From: Fragilaria crotonensis | Lineage: Eukaryota > Bacillariophyta > Fragilariophyceae > Fragilariales > Fragilariaceae | Length of the DNA stretch: 64,000 nucleotides | Assembly: GCA_022925895.1 (NCBI GenBank) | Contig: JAKSYS010000074.1 | Span: 79,015-143,014 of the forward strand | Direction: 5' to 3' | Shown here: positions 1 through 11,200 of the stretch, in pieces | Layout of the letters: every line of letters begins with the position of its first letter | How positions within the stretch are numbered: the stretch's first letter is position 1 | Made by a program: the position numbers and the translations under genes | Notes under the pieces: generated by a model | The model's database searches: none | Told to the model about the DNA's origin: nothing | What the model saw: only the letters and a program-made list of their open reading frames with translations

Positions 1-1689
1 ACTCCCGAAAAGTGTCGCCCATGCGTTAGCGATCGACAAGAGAACGGGAACGGATTTCTGGACGAAGGCGATCGAAAAGAGATTCGGAACGTTTTCCCTG
101 CATTCGAGTTTATCGAAGACGACGACACAAAAGTTCCACCTGGGTACGAGTTCGTTGATACATATTTTGTCTTCGACATCAAAATGGACCTTACTAGAAA
201 GGCCAGATTGGTAGCGCGAGGCAATATGACCGAGGCAACGAAGGAACAAACGTTTGCGTCTGTCGTGAGCAGAGATACGGTGAGACTCTTCTTCCTCTTG
301 GCCGCTCTCAACGATTTAGACCTCTTGTCGTGTGATATTCAAAATGCTTACCTGGCGGCACCGAATAAGGAAAAGGTGTGGACTAAGTTTACTGATCAAT
401 TAGGACCTGAGTACAATGGTAAAAGAGCTATAATCGCGAAAGCTCTCTATGGCTTAAGATCGAGCGGAAGATCGTTTCGCGACTACTTGGCTAAGAATTT
501 AAGGGAACTGGGCTTCGCGTCGTCGAAAGCTGACCCTGATCTGTGGATGAAAGCGGCGGTCAAACCGAACGGGGACAAAGTCTACGAGTACGTCATATCG
601 TACGTGGACGACTTGATTTTTCAAGGAATAGATCCGGAGGGCTTTATGGATGCCCTGGGACAGCGTTTTACCTTGAAGCCCGGGAGCATTAAAGAACCAG
701 ATACTTATTTGGGCGTTGACATAAAGAAATTCCGTATCCCAGATTCTGACGAGCCCGATAAGGTGCGGTGGGCGTTCGAGTCAACTTCATACGTGAAGAA
801 GGCGATCGCCGACCTGGAAAAGGAACTTGAAGATGCCGATCTCAGACTGTTGCCAAATGCAAAGACTCCGCTGGCAAGTGGATACCGGCCTGAGTTAGAC
901 CTTTCAGCGGAGTTGGGGAGCAAACAATTGAACTACTATCAAGGTTTGATTGGCGTCCTCAGATGGATTTGCGAAATTGGGAGGATTGATGTTTTGATGC
1001 CGGTGTCGTTAATGTCGCGGTACTTGGTATCGGCACGACAAGGACATTTAGAACAAGTCTTCCATATTTTTGCATACTTAAAGCATCATCCGAGATCGAC
1101 AATGGTGTTCGACGATACGATCCCGACATTCCGAGGTGAGCGATTCGTCAAATGTGACTGGTCCGAGTTCTACCCCGACGCAGCCGAAGCAATACCCGAA
1201 AACATGCCGACGCCACGTGGAAAGGATGTCACAATGTCATGTTTCGTGGATGCTGACCACGCAGGGTGTAGAGAGACAAGGAGGTCACATTCAGGGATCT
1301 TAATATTCGTTAATCGAGCGCCGATACTTTGGTTTTCCAAGAGGCAGAATACGGTCGAGGCGTCTACGTATGGTTCAGAGTTACTTGCAATGCGACTATC
1401 GATTGAGATGATAGAGGGACTACGTTACAAACTGCGGATGATGGGTGTTCCGCTAACCGAGGAATGCTCCGTGTTTTGTGATAATTCGGCAGTTGTGACT
1501 AATTCCCGACCTGAATCGACACTCAAGAAGAAGCACGCTGCAATTAACTTTCACCGCGTACGCGAAGCGATTGCTGCCGGGACCATCAGGGTGGCAAAAG
1601 AAAACACACAGACGAACTTGGCAGATATCTTGACAAAGTTAATGCCAGGACCGAAGATGAAGGAGTTGTTGCATAACATACTCTGGTAA
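1..1689 (+). pseudogene. Copia pol, 3' part (reverse transcriptase and RNase H), 5' end outside window
   Basis: This is the C-terminal part of a Ty1/copia polyprotein. The frame open from about position 79 to the stop at 1689 carries the reverse transcriptase (CDIQNAYLAAP, KALYGLRSSG, and the catalytic YVDD in SYVDDLIF) and the RNase H (CFVDADHAGC, WFSKRQNTVEASTYGSE, CDNSAVV). Positions 2-78 continue the same protein in another frame (GTDFWTKAIEK), so one base is missing near 77-79. The same peptide order occurs uninterrupted in the second copia element (RLPHSVEEAL to RKAIEKEMRN), which supports the frameshift reading. The first methionine, at 184, is internal and not a real start. Gag, protease and integrase would lie left of the window. 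The two copia pols in the forward strand clearly belong to one lineage. It is inactive as read unless the missing base is a sequence error. Confidence 0.9.
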
Positions 1690-2044
1690 TCGACGACCAA
1701 CACCCGGGGACACGAATTGGGTAGTCGCGATATAATGGTAACTGTCCATCGAAAACAGTAGGTGACCGTCGCAGGGTTATATATGTTAACGACGTAGCCG
1801 GGGCCTCTGTCGATCGGTTCAGGAAGTGTGATTCGCCTCTGATTCAGGAACTTAATTCAGAGTCGCGGGGACTGTTGATATTACAAGCTACCGGTACTGT
1901 ATCATTCAGGATGCTATGAATCATGTATCAAGTATCAAGTACCATTATACGGTACTACATCTGCACAGTACGACTCGGGATTGAAGGATGACTCCGAACA
2001 AGGTAATGCTCACTTTTCTATGTTTTAGATAATTCATAACTGAA
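1690..2044 (+). repeat. Copia 3' untranslated end and start of its 3' LTR
   Basis: About 185 bases after the pol stop, the sequence CGCGGGGACT followed by GTTGATATTAC at 1874 copies the layout of the complete element downstream, where GTGGGGACT is followed by the LTR starting GTTAAG. I therefore place a polypurine tract at about 1864-1873 and the LTR start at 1874. The LTR end cannot be fixed because the matching 5' LTR is outside the window. The region also holds palindromic GGTACTGTA/TACGGTACTAC-type sequence near 1890-1960. Confidence 0.55.
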
Positions 2045-3860
2045 TCAAGACATGCTTTCCTGCAAGGATGATCTACTTGTAGGATTAACAGTCCCTTTCG
2101 TCCAGATCGTGCGCCGCCTCCTCCTGATGCGCTGGGGGCTTCCGCCTTCGCGGCAGCGCTGCCCCCGGACCCCATCCTGTCTTTCAAGAAGTCGCAGGCG
2201 GGGAAGACGAAGGCTCCGTCCTCCAGTTGCTGACGCGTCGAACGGAGTCCAGCAGATTCGGGTTGATATCGTCCTCGTGTTCCACTCCTGCGCACAACAC
2301 CAAGTATTGTTGCGTGCGTTTCTCGATGAACCAACCGAGGCGACAGGCGGTGAGTTGTCTTCGTGAGCTAGCTGTCGTAACGTCGCTAAGTCGATCCGAC
2401 TGCTCGCGTCAGGAAACGACACCACTCGTCCAACATATGCGTCAACGGGGACCGCGGGCCGAAGAGGAGCTCGGCCACCCCGCCATGTTCTCGGTAGTCG
2501 CGCGAGCTCGTGAAAATCACGCGGGATAGTGAAATTGAGCTTCGCCATGCTCTTGATGTCTTTGTCCGAGAATCCAGTTGTCGTGTCTGTCGTCTTAAGT
2601 TGCATTTGAACAAGGGTGCTGGTGGTCGAGCATCCTGCCGTCGCGTTCGATCGTGCGAGCGTCTGGGGCCCGCAGCAAAAAGGCTGAAGCTCCTGGTCTG
2701 TCCAAGCGTCGGCTAGGAAGGATGCGGTCGAATGGCTGCGCAGAAACCCATTGGGATGAATGCATCCCTCCCTTTCGTGTTGCGCAAGAAATGGTGTATG
2801 TGGTTTGGACGTACGCCACGTTGCTGAGCGCTAGGATGTCTGCGAAGGTCTGGACGGGGCGAGTTGGGGTCCTCCCAAGGCGTCCTTCTCCGAAACGAAC
2901 AGGATCATCCGCTTTGTCGACGGGAACGAGTCGAATCCTGTCTTCGGGATTTGAGGAGATGACGCGACTGCGCTAGCGACCTGTCTTTCGAGGAGGCTCG
3001 ACAAGTTTCTGATGGCGTCGTTCTCTCGTCCTGGCGTTTCTGACTGATCGTCCGATTGGATGAGGCTTTTCACGGCCAGGTACTTCATGTGGGGACTTTC
3101 GCCCAGTCGTCCGCTCGCCTAGAGTAAGCTGACAAGCCGCCACTCCCCACTTTGTTGGACCGTGAGTGGTTCTGGTGCTCGCTGCAACGCAGAGAACCCA
3201 TCGAGGTACGTAGGACGCTGCGCTTCGGCCAACCTCGACGCCCGGTCGAGGTCCGGGTCCTCACTCGCCCCTCTGTTTGATGGTCCTGACTATCATCAGG
3301 GCCAATTCCTCAGGTCGGTGACGTATGATTCCATGATGGCTGCTGCGATGAACGCCGGAACTGGTACTGTCGGTTTCATGGTGAAACCGACGACCGTGAC
3401 GTCTTCTGTGTCGTCGCGTCCGCGTCGTTCGTCTTGTCTTGGTCGTTAGTCCCGAGTATGTTTGCTCGACTGGATCTGCCTCTTGGGGCACTGCCTTTCT
3501 TAGGGCGTCCTCTCGTCGCTGCCACAGGAGGTGGCTCCGCGCCGCGCCGATGCCTGTCCGGCGCCTCGCTGACGCCTGACACCGAAGATCTCGTCGTCAC
3601 CAATTCTTCAATCGCTCTTCGTACGTCGGACGTAGAATTCCACGTGAGCATTTTGGACCAATCGTAAGGCGCCCAACGTGGCTTCTGACGATCTGTTTCG
3701 TGTCGACCGCCATGGCGGCTGCGAATCCACCGCCGCCGAGAAGTGCCCATAGGGCGTTCGTTCCGTCGTTTAGTCCGTCGTCGGCGTCGTGGTGAAAGTG
3801 GTGGAACAGACGGATCGTCCGTGCGTGTTTACCATCAGGTGTGCGATGTCCGGCGAACAC
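2045..3860 (-). pseudogene. Decayed minus-strand coding region, family not recognised
   Basis: Several minus-strand stretches have protein-like composition and follow each other in different frames, as expected for one gene broken by indels. From its 5' end: a Gly/Ala-rich start near 3750 (LLGGGGFAAAMAVDTKQ), a stretch with RWAPYDWSKMLTWN and a basic AT-hook-like TRGRPKKGSAPRGR, an alpha-helical stretch (LDRASRLAEAQRPTYLDGF), another with KYLAVKSLIQSDDQSE and LSSLLERQVASAVASS near 2900-3090, and a last piece with SDKDIKSMAKLNFTIPRDF and PVDAYVGRVVSFPDASS near 2380-2600. No catalytic motif or zinc knuckle is visible. A retroelement Gag or a fast-evolving host protein are both possible. Neighbours on both sides are repeats. 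The boundaries are approximate. Confidence 0.35.
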
Positions 3861-4234
3861 AGGTGTACAAACCCTGTAGACTCCGTATTAATCGATTCGA
3901 TTTCGTGTGTAATCTGTTGAGCCGGGACCACTTCCCACTGGTCAAGGGCACGGAAGACGCTCTTCCCACGTAGACGTCATCGTCATGGGGACGACATGTC
4001 GGCCATCCTATCTGCGTTCGTCGTTCGAGTCGTCGGTCGGTTGGTGGTTTGAGGGAAGAGGCCAGATTAAATTAACTAGAGTAGTGTCTTTGTTGATTCG
4101 AGTTCGTCCGGATTGTGAGCAATTCGCATCTTGTGTTGTGTCCGGGTGTTCGTCTGTCTGTGTCTCGTGTTCGTCTGTCTGACGGCGACTGCTCTCCCTT
4201 TCCCGAACTTCGGACATGCCAAGCTAGTTGTATG
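3861..4234. other. Intergenic stretch without a recognised feature
   Basis: Nothing is supported here beyond a short CGTCTGTCTG/CGTGTTCGTCTGTCTG duplication near 4145-4185. Confidence 0.3.
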
Positions 4235-4985
4235 TCATAGTGTGCATTGCTCTGTTCTTTTTTATCCATCTTTTTGCACTTCAATCTTGTCTCGGAGTAC
4301 CGATGACAACATTAGCTCATGGTTATTTAGAGCTGCCTATGTGACGTCTCCTTAGCAAAAAGCAAGCTGCAGTTCTCCGCAATCTCGAGTGACGCTGGAT
4401 ATCATTCCTTCGAGCAACTTGCTTTTGCTAGAGGGAGACGCCAAGAGCTTCCTGTATCTTCCCGTTAAACTTTGGATGAGCCATTTACATGTGCCGAGTA
4501 TCAGCACTTGACCTGTGCAAACGGACGTTGATGTTGCGGAGTTAATTACTAATTCGCCAGCCTGGTCCCATTAGCAACGACACCTGGTACAAGTACCGGT
4601 TGATGCATAAGTCATTTATAGTGTATTGCTCTGTTCTTTTTCATCCGTCTTTTTGCACTTCAATCTTGTCTCGGAGTACCGATGACAACATTAGCTCATG
4701 GTTATTTAGAGCTGCCTATGTGACGTCTCCTTAGCAAAAAGCAAGCTGAAGTTCTCCGCAATCTCGAGTGACGCTGGATCTCATTCCTTCGAGCAACTTG
4801 CTTTTGCTAGAGGAAGACGCCAAGAGCTTCCTGTATCTTCCCGTTAAACTTTGGTACAAGTACCGGTTGATGCATAATTCATTTATAGTGTATTGCTCGG
4901 TTCTTTTTTATCCATCTTCCATCGATGATCTTTCTGCACTTCAATCTTGTCTCGGAGTACCGATGACAACATTAGCCCATCGTTA
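4235..4985. repeat. Array of two and a half direct repeats of about 240-267 bp
   Basis: Three near-identical copies lie at about 4235-4475, 4586-4852 and 4853-4985. All share GTCTCGGAGTACCGATGACA and the following ACATTAGC[TC]CAT. Copies 1 and 2 also share the downstream part ending CCCGTTAAACTTTGG. Copies 2 and 3 begin with GGTACAAGTACCGGTTGATG and are directly adjacent, while copy 1 is separated by about 110 bp of unrelated sequence. Copy 3 stops at CATCGTTA and carries a short insertion (CATCGATGATCTTT). No coding capacity is apparent. It could be a decayed mobile element or a segmental tandem duplication. Confidence 0.8.
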
Positions 4986-5287
4986 GCGTTTGTGTCGATG
5001 CCAGCGAACAATCAAGTCAACCAAATCCGAACCCCAATGTTTGCCACCATCCTCAATCCAAATATTGAGAACACCACCACTTTCATTTCGCATCCACTTT
5101 TCTCATAACTTGGGAAAAAGCCGTCGAGTTATCGTGTCGTCAGCCCAATCTACTCGTAAGTACTGGAGTGGAACATTGTTTCTGCTGCTGCATAGATCCA
5201 TTCAGTTGGGTTCTCTTTAATTCGTTTCGACGACTGACAACACTGACAACACAACACGCACAACACAGAAAGGTATTCACTGTGACC

Positions 5288-6305
5288 ATGAAGCTTTCCA
5301 TTCCGACTCTGTCCATTGGATTCGTCGCGGCCATTGCCATTCTCGGTGACACTGCCTGTGCCCAGAACAACATCCCCCCCCACTCGATCACCACTGGCGA
5401 CGAGCTTGAAAAGGACAGCATCGTCAGCATCGATCAAGACGAGCATCGTTTGCTTAAACAAGGCAAGGGCACGAGCGCTCCAACGCGCGCTCCAACGAAG
5501 TTTCCAACCCGCGCTCCAACGACGTTTCCGACCCGCGCTCCAACGAGCGCTTGCCTCATCATCGATCCGGAGGAGCGTCTATTGAAAGGAGGCAAAGGCT
5601 ATCAACGCGCGCTCCAACGCGCCCTCCAACGAAGTTTCCAACGCGTGCTCTACGAATCCTCCAAAAGAGCGTGATTGCAACGACAATAAGGCCTGTACGG
5701 TGGACAGCTGCGACCCTGCCACTGGATGTGTGAACTCTCCTGTGAATGTAATCGACCCCAAACATCGACGGGATAATCAGCCCCAATGAATGGACCGGCG
5801 CAGCCACCGCCACGATCGGCAACGGTGGCGGCACGGCTTATTTCAAAGCCGATGCCAATTTCATCTATGGGGCATTTGATATCACCGGCTGGACAAGTCA
5901 AGAGGGGCTACTTCGAATGGCAACCTCTTGGGATTTGGTGTTTGGAACGAGGATAATAGCTACCCGGGTAACGGGGTCGAATTCCAGCAAGCGACAGGCC
6001 AAGCGAACTGGGGTAATGATGGACAGTCTGGGACCCTGAACGGGCTAGTTTCGGCTTTCCGGATCAATGCCCAGTCCCCTCCTGCGTCCTCAATCCCAAC
6101 TACTTTGGAGGCGATGGATTCGTTTGGTACGGGCCACCGCGTCTGGGAGGTGAAAATGCCGATCAGCACCATGACAGTAGTCGATTGTCAAGTCTGGGTC
6201 GTTGGTGGCATTAATTACGCGGGAGCTCAACATTGGTATCCGGCCTCCTTTTTCCCTGGTTATAACGGCTACTTCTCTGTTCAGCTGCAGGTACCGGTAC
6301 CCTAA
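5288..6305 (+). pseudogene. Secreted protein with Pro/Thr linkers and a possible carbohydrate-binding-like domain, frameshifted
   Basis: The ATG at 5288 follows a plausible leader and gives an obvious signal peptide, MKLSIPTLSIGFVAAIAIL, ending near CAQ. Next come two copies of a short unit, HRLLKQGKG and ERLLKGGKG, each followed by a Pro/Thr linker (APTRAPTKFPTRAP type). Then a Cys-rich piece (DCNDNKACTVDSCDPATGC) and a beta-rich domain (SPNEWTGAATATIGNGGG, YFKADANFIYGAFDITGW, then FGVWNEDNSYPGNGVEFQQA) run to a stop at 6305. The pieces lie in different frames: breaks are visible near 5600, 5650, 5770 and 5910. The last domain resembles carbohydrate-binding or DOMON-like beta sandwiches by pattern only. 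RxL sites in the HRLL and ERLL units recall processing sites of diatom secreted proteins; that is a guess. Introns cannot fully explain the breaks inside the repeats. Confidence 0.65.
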
Positions 6306-6365
6306 TCAACATTACTTCCTGGATGCGCCAGAAATCATGCAATGGCGCCTAGTATGCGACGTATG

Positions 6366-7151
6366 TTACGGCATGGAACGGGATAGCCTTATACTTGTTA
6401 GATGAATGTAAATTGTGACTTGAAACATGTTCGTTGTAGCCATATGAACGACCACTTCGGCAACACGTGCAGCCGTTGAAACCAGCTGTTCTATAAGCGT
6501 GCTGTGCAGACCGGAGGGGTCATCAAGAACCAACCGACTTCCAGCCTCGGAAAATTTCCTCTGTGCCTCAGCTTGTCCCATCTGAGCCACGACAAGTTCC
6601 TTCCCTAAATCAGAATACTCCGCAAAGGCTCCGCATTTTTTCTCTCTGGCTTTGCGAGCTTCGTCGCAGCATCAGCATGTAATCTCTTTGCCTTTTCAAG
6701 CTCCTTTTCATCGTCAGTGCGCGTTTTCTTGCTCTTGAGGAATCTCTCGCAAGTTGCTTTCATCTTGGCAAAGGATTGGCATAAAGTCAATGTGCATACT
6801 TCGTTGCCACTGGTAGAACACTGCAAGACGTTCAAAATTGATCATTTCCTGCTCCTCTTGCTGGCACCATTGCTGCATCTCATGCACAAGTTCTTGGAGC
6901 TTCAACGCCCGCTCGCGCCAACGATTGGTGATTGAAACACAGGAAACGAGTCTCTCTTTCTCCGAATTTTGTTCTGTTCTTGATTCATGAGGCTGAGTGT
7001 CTGGATTGAATCGCTCTATAAGATAACGGTTCAAGTCAATCCCCTTTGCGGGAATTGCTGATGCAACGCCACTGCTGACATTGCTGAGCGAGCTTACGTC
7101 GTCGTCGTCGTTGTCGTCCATCTGATTTACTTGTACCGTAATAGTATTCAT
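6366..7151 (-). pseudogene. Coiled-coil protein gene, frameshifted
   Basis: The minus strand starts at 7151 with MNTITVQVNQMDDNDDDD, an acidic low-complexity N-terminus, followed by a charged helical stretch (NRWRERALKLQELVHEMQQW, CQQEEQEMINFERLAV). The frame then changes near 6830 to SFAKMKATCERFLKSKKT and ELEKAKRLHADAATK, and again near 6670 to FAEYSDLGKELVVAQMGQ and STLIEQLVSTAARVAEVV before the end near 6366. Length and helix-rich make-up fit a coiled-coil or BAR-like protein, but no family is certain. The copia element at 7411 is inserted about 260 bp upstream of its start. Confidence 0.5.
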
Positions 7152-7405
7152 GATACTACCAGTAGTAGGATTCCGTCGGCGGGATGAGTGAGGACTGGTC
7201 GACTTTCACGATGGATACGAGATCGTGATGCTACTGCATGTACTAACTACATTGAGTGGATAGTCGATTGCAGAATGTGAAATGTGAAACTGTGAACGAA
7301 CAGACACGATGGAAAACATAGAGGATGGGTGTGTGTGAGTGTGTGCGGAGAAGGGCGGAGGTAAATGAAGCGAAACCGTTCGCTGTTTTGACGTTTTGAC
7401 CGGTC
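7152..7405. other. Intergenic, nothing recognised
   Basis: This stretch lies between the coiled-coil relic and the copia target site. It may hold the promoter of the minus-strand relic, but no defined motif is visible. Confidence 0.3.
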
Positions 7406-7410
7406 GCAGT

Positions 7411-7622
7411 GTTAAGTTCTGCTCGTGCTATCGTGTTTTCAGGCTACTGCATATGCATGACCGTACGATTCGTACGGTAGCTATGATGCATGTAGAGGAA
7501 TGCGAAGTATGTGTTATAATTTTTTTAAGTTACTAGCATCACCAACATGCTGCCCCTTCGGGGCACATTCACCTTGCGAAAGGCCTTGCCTAGATCTTTG
7601 ATTATGCGGACAGATATTAATA
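7411..7622 (+). repeat. 5' LTR of copia element
   Basis: It begins GTTAAGTTCTGCTCG and ends CAGATATTAATA, matching the 3' copy base for base by eye. It contains a palindrome, CCGTACGATTCGTACGG, near 7463-7479 and a GC hairpin CCCCTTCGGGG near 7552, followed by an A/T run (TTATAATTTTTTT) that could serve as a promoter or terminator element. Confidence 0.92.
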
Positions 7623-7623
7623 G

Positions 7624-7636
7624 TTTATCAGACCCA
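7624..7636 (+). promoter_or_regulatory. Likely primer-binding site
   Basis: Directly after the 5' LTR stands TTTATCAGACCC, which shares the TATCAGA core of the initiator-tRNA-Met complementary site used by many copia elements. The match is partial, so the primer tRNA is not certain. Confidence 0.5.
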
Positions 7637-8261
7637 AGGCGCTGCAGGGCAACTTTGGCATAGCAGCACCATCGTCGTTTCGGTATATGGCAGCTTGGCT
7701 GGGCTGAATCCAATCGACGACGAATGTGTGATCGGGTCGGCGCATGCGCCTTTCACATGGGTAACAGAAAACGAGTCCCAGCCCTCGAATCCCCGGATGG
7801 ATAATGTTTATGGCGACGTTCGTTTGCGGTGATTATCAATGGGATGCGTGCGATTCCTTGTCATGCCTGCGGTAGTTGAGGAGTGATGTCGTGTCGTTTC
7901 TTTACACAGCGACGCATACCTCACAGCTGTCCAAAGGTTCGTCCTTCTGTCAGACTGCATGGGACAGATCACCGTTTCCGTTTTGGTCCTGTGGGGCGAC
8001 AGTCGAGGTCGGGTGCGCAATTTTTGGTCGCTTCTTTCGCGATATTACATCCGGTTAAAATTGTCTCAACCGATGCGTCGGTATTGAGCAAGTAACACCT
8101 CGGGCGCTGATTGATTTCGGTTGGCGCAACTTCCGCTGAAATATGGTTCGTGGGAACCGTTGGGAAACTAATGCTGGAACGGTCTCTCTCGAAGATTACT
8201 CACTTCTTGAACGGTTTGTGTTTTAATCGCTCTATTCTCAAGGTTTTTGGATCATAGAAAG

Positions 8262-11200
8262 ATGGCCGATGCAGTCAATATGAGAGCGGCTTTGGAGAGG
8301 TGTGGCCTCAACCAAACGACTGCAACCTACATGATGACCGATCAAGGTTTTGATTCTACGGATGAGCTTCTCATGGCTTCGAAGGAGAGCTTTGACACGA
8401 TGATAAAAAATGCAATCAAGTCTTCCCCACCTGACGTCATTTTCTCAACTGCTTCTATCAGGCGGTTGAATGCTTTCAAGTACTGGGCTGAGGAGCGTCA
8501 CATGTGTGGTTTGCCAGTGACTCCCATCCTTTTTACCGCTGCGGTTTTGTCGGAATACATGAATGTTTTGCGCTCCGATGAGATCGAGATCACTGCCAGG
8601 AAGGACCAGATCCCAACGAAGCCGGACCCGTTAAAGGCTGAAAAGGAGTGGTTCAAGTTCTGGGAGAAGCTTAAGAATTACCTCGGGCGTATTCGGGGTG
8701 CTGCCAAGATTCCGTTGCTGTACACGATTAGAGACCATGATGTGGTCACAGATGAGATTCGAGGTGCAACGTATTCCACGCACACCAAGAAGATCATTGA
8801 TATTGTTTTGTTGTCAGGCGAGCATTATGCTGTTGACAACGTGAGCTTGTGGGAGATCATTAAGAGCCTCGTTATTGACGGGTTCGGATGGTCGTTTGTT
8901 AAACGCTTTGACAAGACGATGGACGGTAGAGGAGCGGTGCTTGCCTTACGTCGCCAGTGCGAGGGGAAGACATCGGTCAAGACTCGCAAGAACAAGGCAT
9001 ATGCTTCAATCGCATCGTCCAGTTATCGGGGCATAAGGAAGCAGTTTACTTTTGCTCAGTATGTTGCAATACATCAGTCTGCGCACAATGAGCTTGAAGA
9101 CTGCAACGAGCCCATTCCCGAGACAAAGAAGGTGTCGGACTTTCTCGCTGGAATATCGGATTCGTCGCTGGAGGCCGGGATCACATGTGTCCTTAGCGAG
9201 GATCGATATCAGGACAGCTTCGAGGCGACTCAACAGTTCTTAGGAACATTGGTCGCCAACCAGATGATTCATCGTCAAGCCAAGAGGGCTGGGGGCGATG
9301 ATCGCAATGTGTCTTCGACTGACGGCGGGAGCAACGCTCACGGAAAAACGAAGGGCGGGAAGAAGAAACTTGAGGCCCGATTTTATTCGACGGAGGAGTG
9401 GAAACAGCTCACGCCTGAAGAGCGTACCAAGGTCATCGAGCTCAAGAAACAAAAGGGATCTAAAGGCAAAGAAAAGAAGGGTTCTAGTAAAAGGAAAGCA
9501 GCTTCTGCCGAATCGAGTAAGGACAAGGATGATGAGGCTGCACAAAGCGAGGGTGACGATGCGAATGAAACTGATACGACGACCCAAGGAGGTAACGAGT
9601 TTGGACGTGGTGCTCACAAGAAATCCAAGAAGAAGGCAACGGTTTCGGCCGTCTCTTCTACGGCAGCGTTGCCCACTCCGAGGGCTGTTCGTCACGTGAT
9701 GATGGTCACCCGCAGAAACGTCATGGATTCGAGTCAATTAGTCGAGACCGAGACAGGCGTTGAGGGACGAATGGAACTGGACACCCACGCTGACACGTGT
9801 GTCGCGGGTGGTAATACAGTTGTCCTTGACCTCACCGGTAAAGTTGCATCCGTGTCACCCTTCTGTGATTCAGAATTCAAGGCACTTGAAGACATCCCGA
9901 TCGCAACTGTTGCGACTGCATACGATTGCCCATTGACCGGCAAGACTTATGTCTTGGTGATCAACGAGGCTTTATATTTTGGGGACAAGATGAAGCATTC
10001 TCTTCTTTGCCCCAACCAACTGAGAGCCAATGGGTTGAAGGTGGATGACTGTCCTCGACAGTACGATTCGGATTCCACTCACAGTATACATGTGCCGGAA
10101 TCCGACCTAAGTATACCCTTGGCACTACGTGGCGTCATTTCGGGTTTTGTAACACGGGTTCCGACCAACGCCGAGCTTGCTGACCTGACGCGACACGTTG
10201 AGATGACTTCCGAAGAAGAGTGGGATCCTTATGCTTCGGCATTCTCCACTGCTGAAGAGGACCGCGATGTCTTATGGAAGGAGCGGGAGTTGTCCTCCAC
10301 TACCGTGGGAAGGCAACAGCACGCTGTTGATTTCGACCCCTTGATTGAGTTGGCAATTGGTGAGTCCAATGATATGGCGGATCGACTCATAGCCTCGGTT
10401 CGCGTAGACTTGGTTGGCAGTGATCCGGTTCGTTCTGCTGGCGCATGCGAGTCACGCTCTGTGGCCGCCGTCGTACGCGATGGGACTCGCTCGGTCATTG
10501 CTCCCGAAGATGTTGCGAAAATGTGGAATATCGGTTTGTCTACAGCAATGAAGACGCTTCAAGTCACGACACAACTTGGCGTCCGGACGTTACAACATCC
10601 GGCGCAACGACGCTTTCGGACAGCCATGCCCCATTTGCGATACCCACGCTTGAAGGGGACCTTTTATGCGGATACTCTTTTTTTCACGGTGAAATCGGTC
10701 CGCGGGTTCAAGTGTGCGCATCTGATTGGGAATGGACTTGGGTTTGCAAGGTTCATGCCAATGGAATTGAAGAGTGATGCACATTTGTCGCTCACAAGCT
10801 TCATTCAGCAGCACGGGGTGATGGAAAACTTAATCGTTGACAATGATCCTACGATGGCTTATAAGGAGTGGCGTCGAACAGTACGCGAATTTCGGATCGA
10901 TCAGCGGATGACAGAGCCTTACTCACCATGGCAGAATCGAGCGGAACTCGATGTCCGTGAAATAAAACGGTCCATTAGGAGGTTTACGAAACGATCGGGT
11001 TCTCCGAAAAGACTATGGTGTTTTCTTGGCGAATTGGTTGCCACCTTGAGGGGACTGACAGCGTACGAATCGCCAAAGTTGCAAGGACGTTGCGCAACCG
11101 AGCATGCATTGGGTTATACACCTGATATTTCCCCTTGGGTTCAACATGCATGGTATGAGAATGTCTGGTACCGTGACTCCGACGGAGAAAGTAAGATCGG

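Noticed and set aside
9240-9737. Antisense ORF of 165 codons inside copia gag, and a similar one at 11531-12229
   Set aside because: Shadows of the Lys-rich gag tail and of pol; no family signature.
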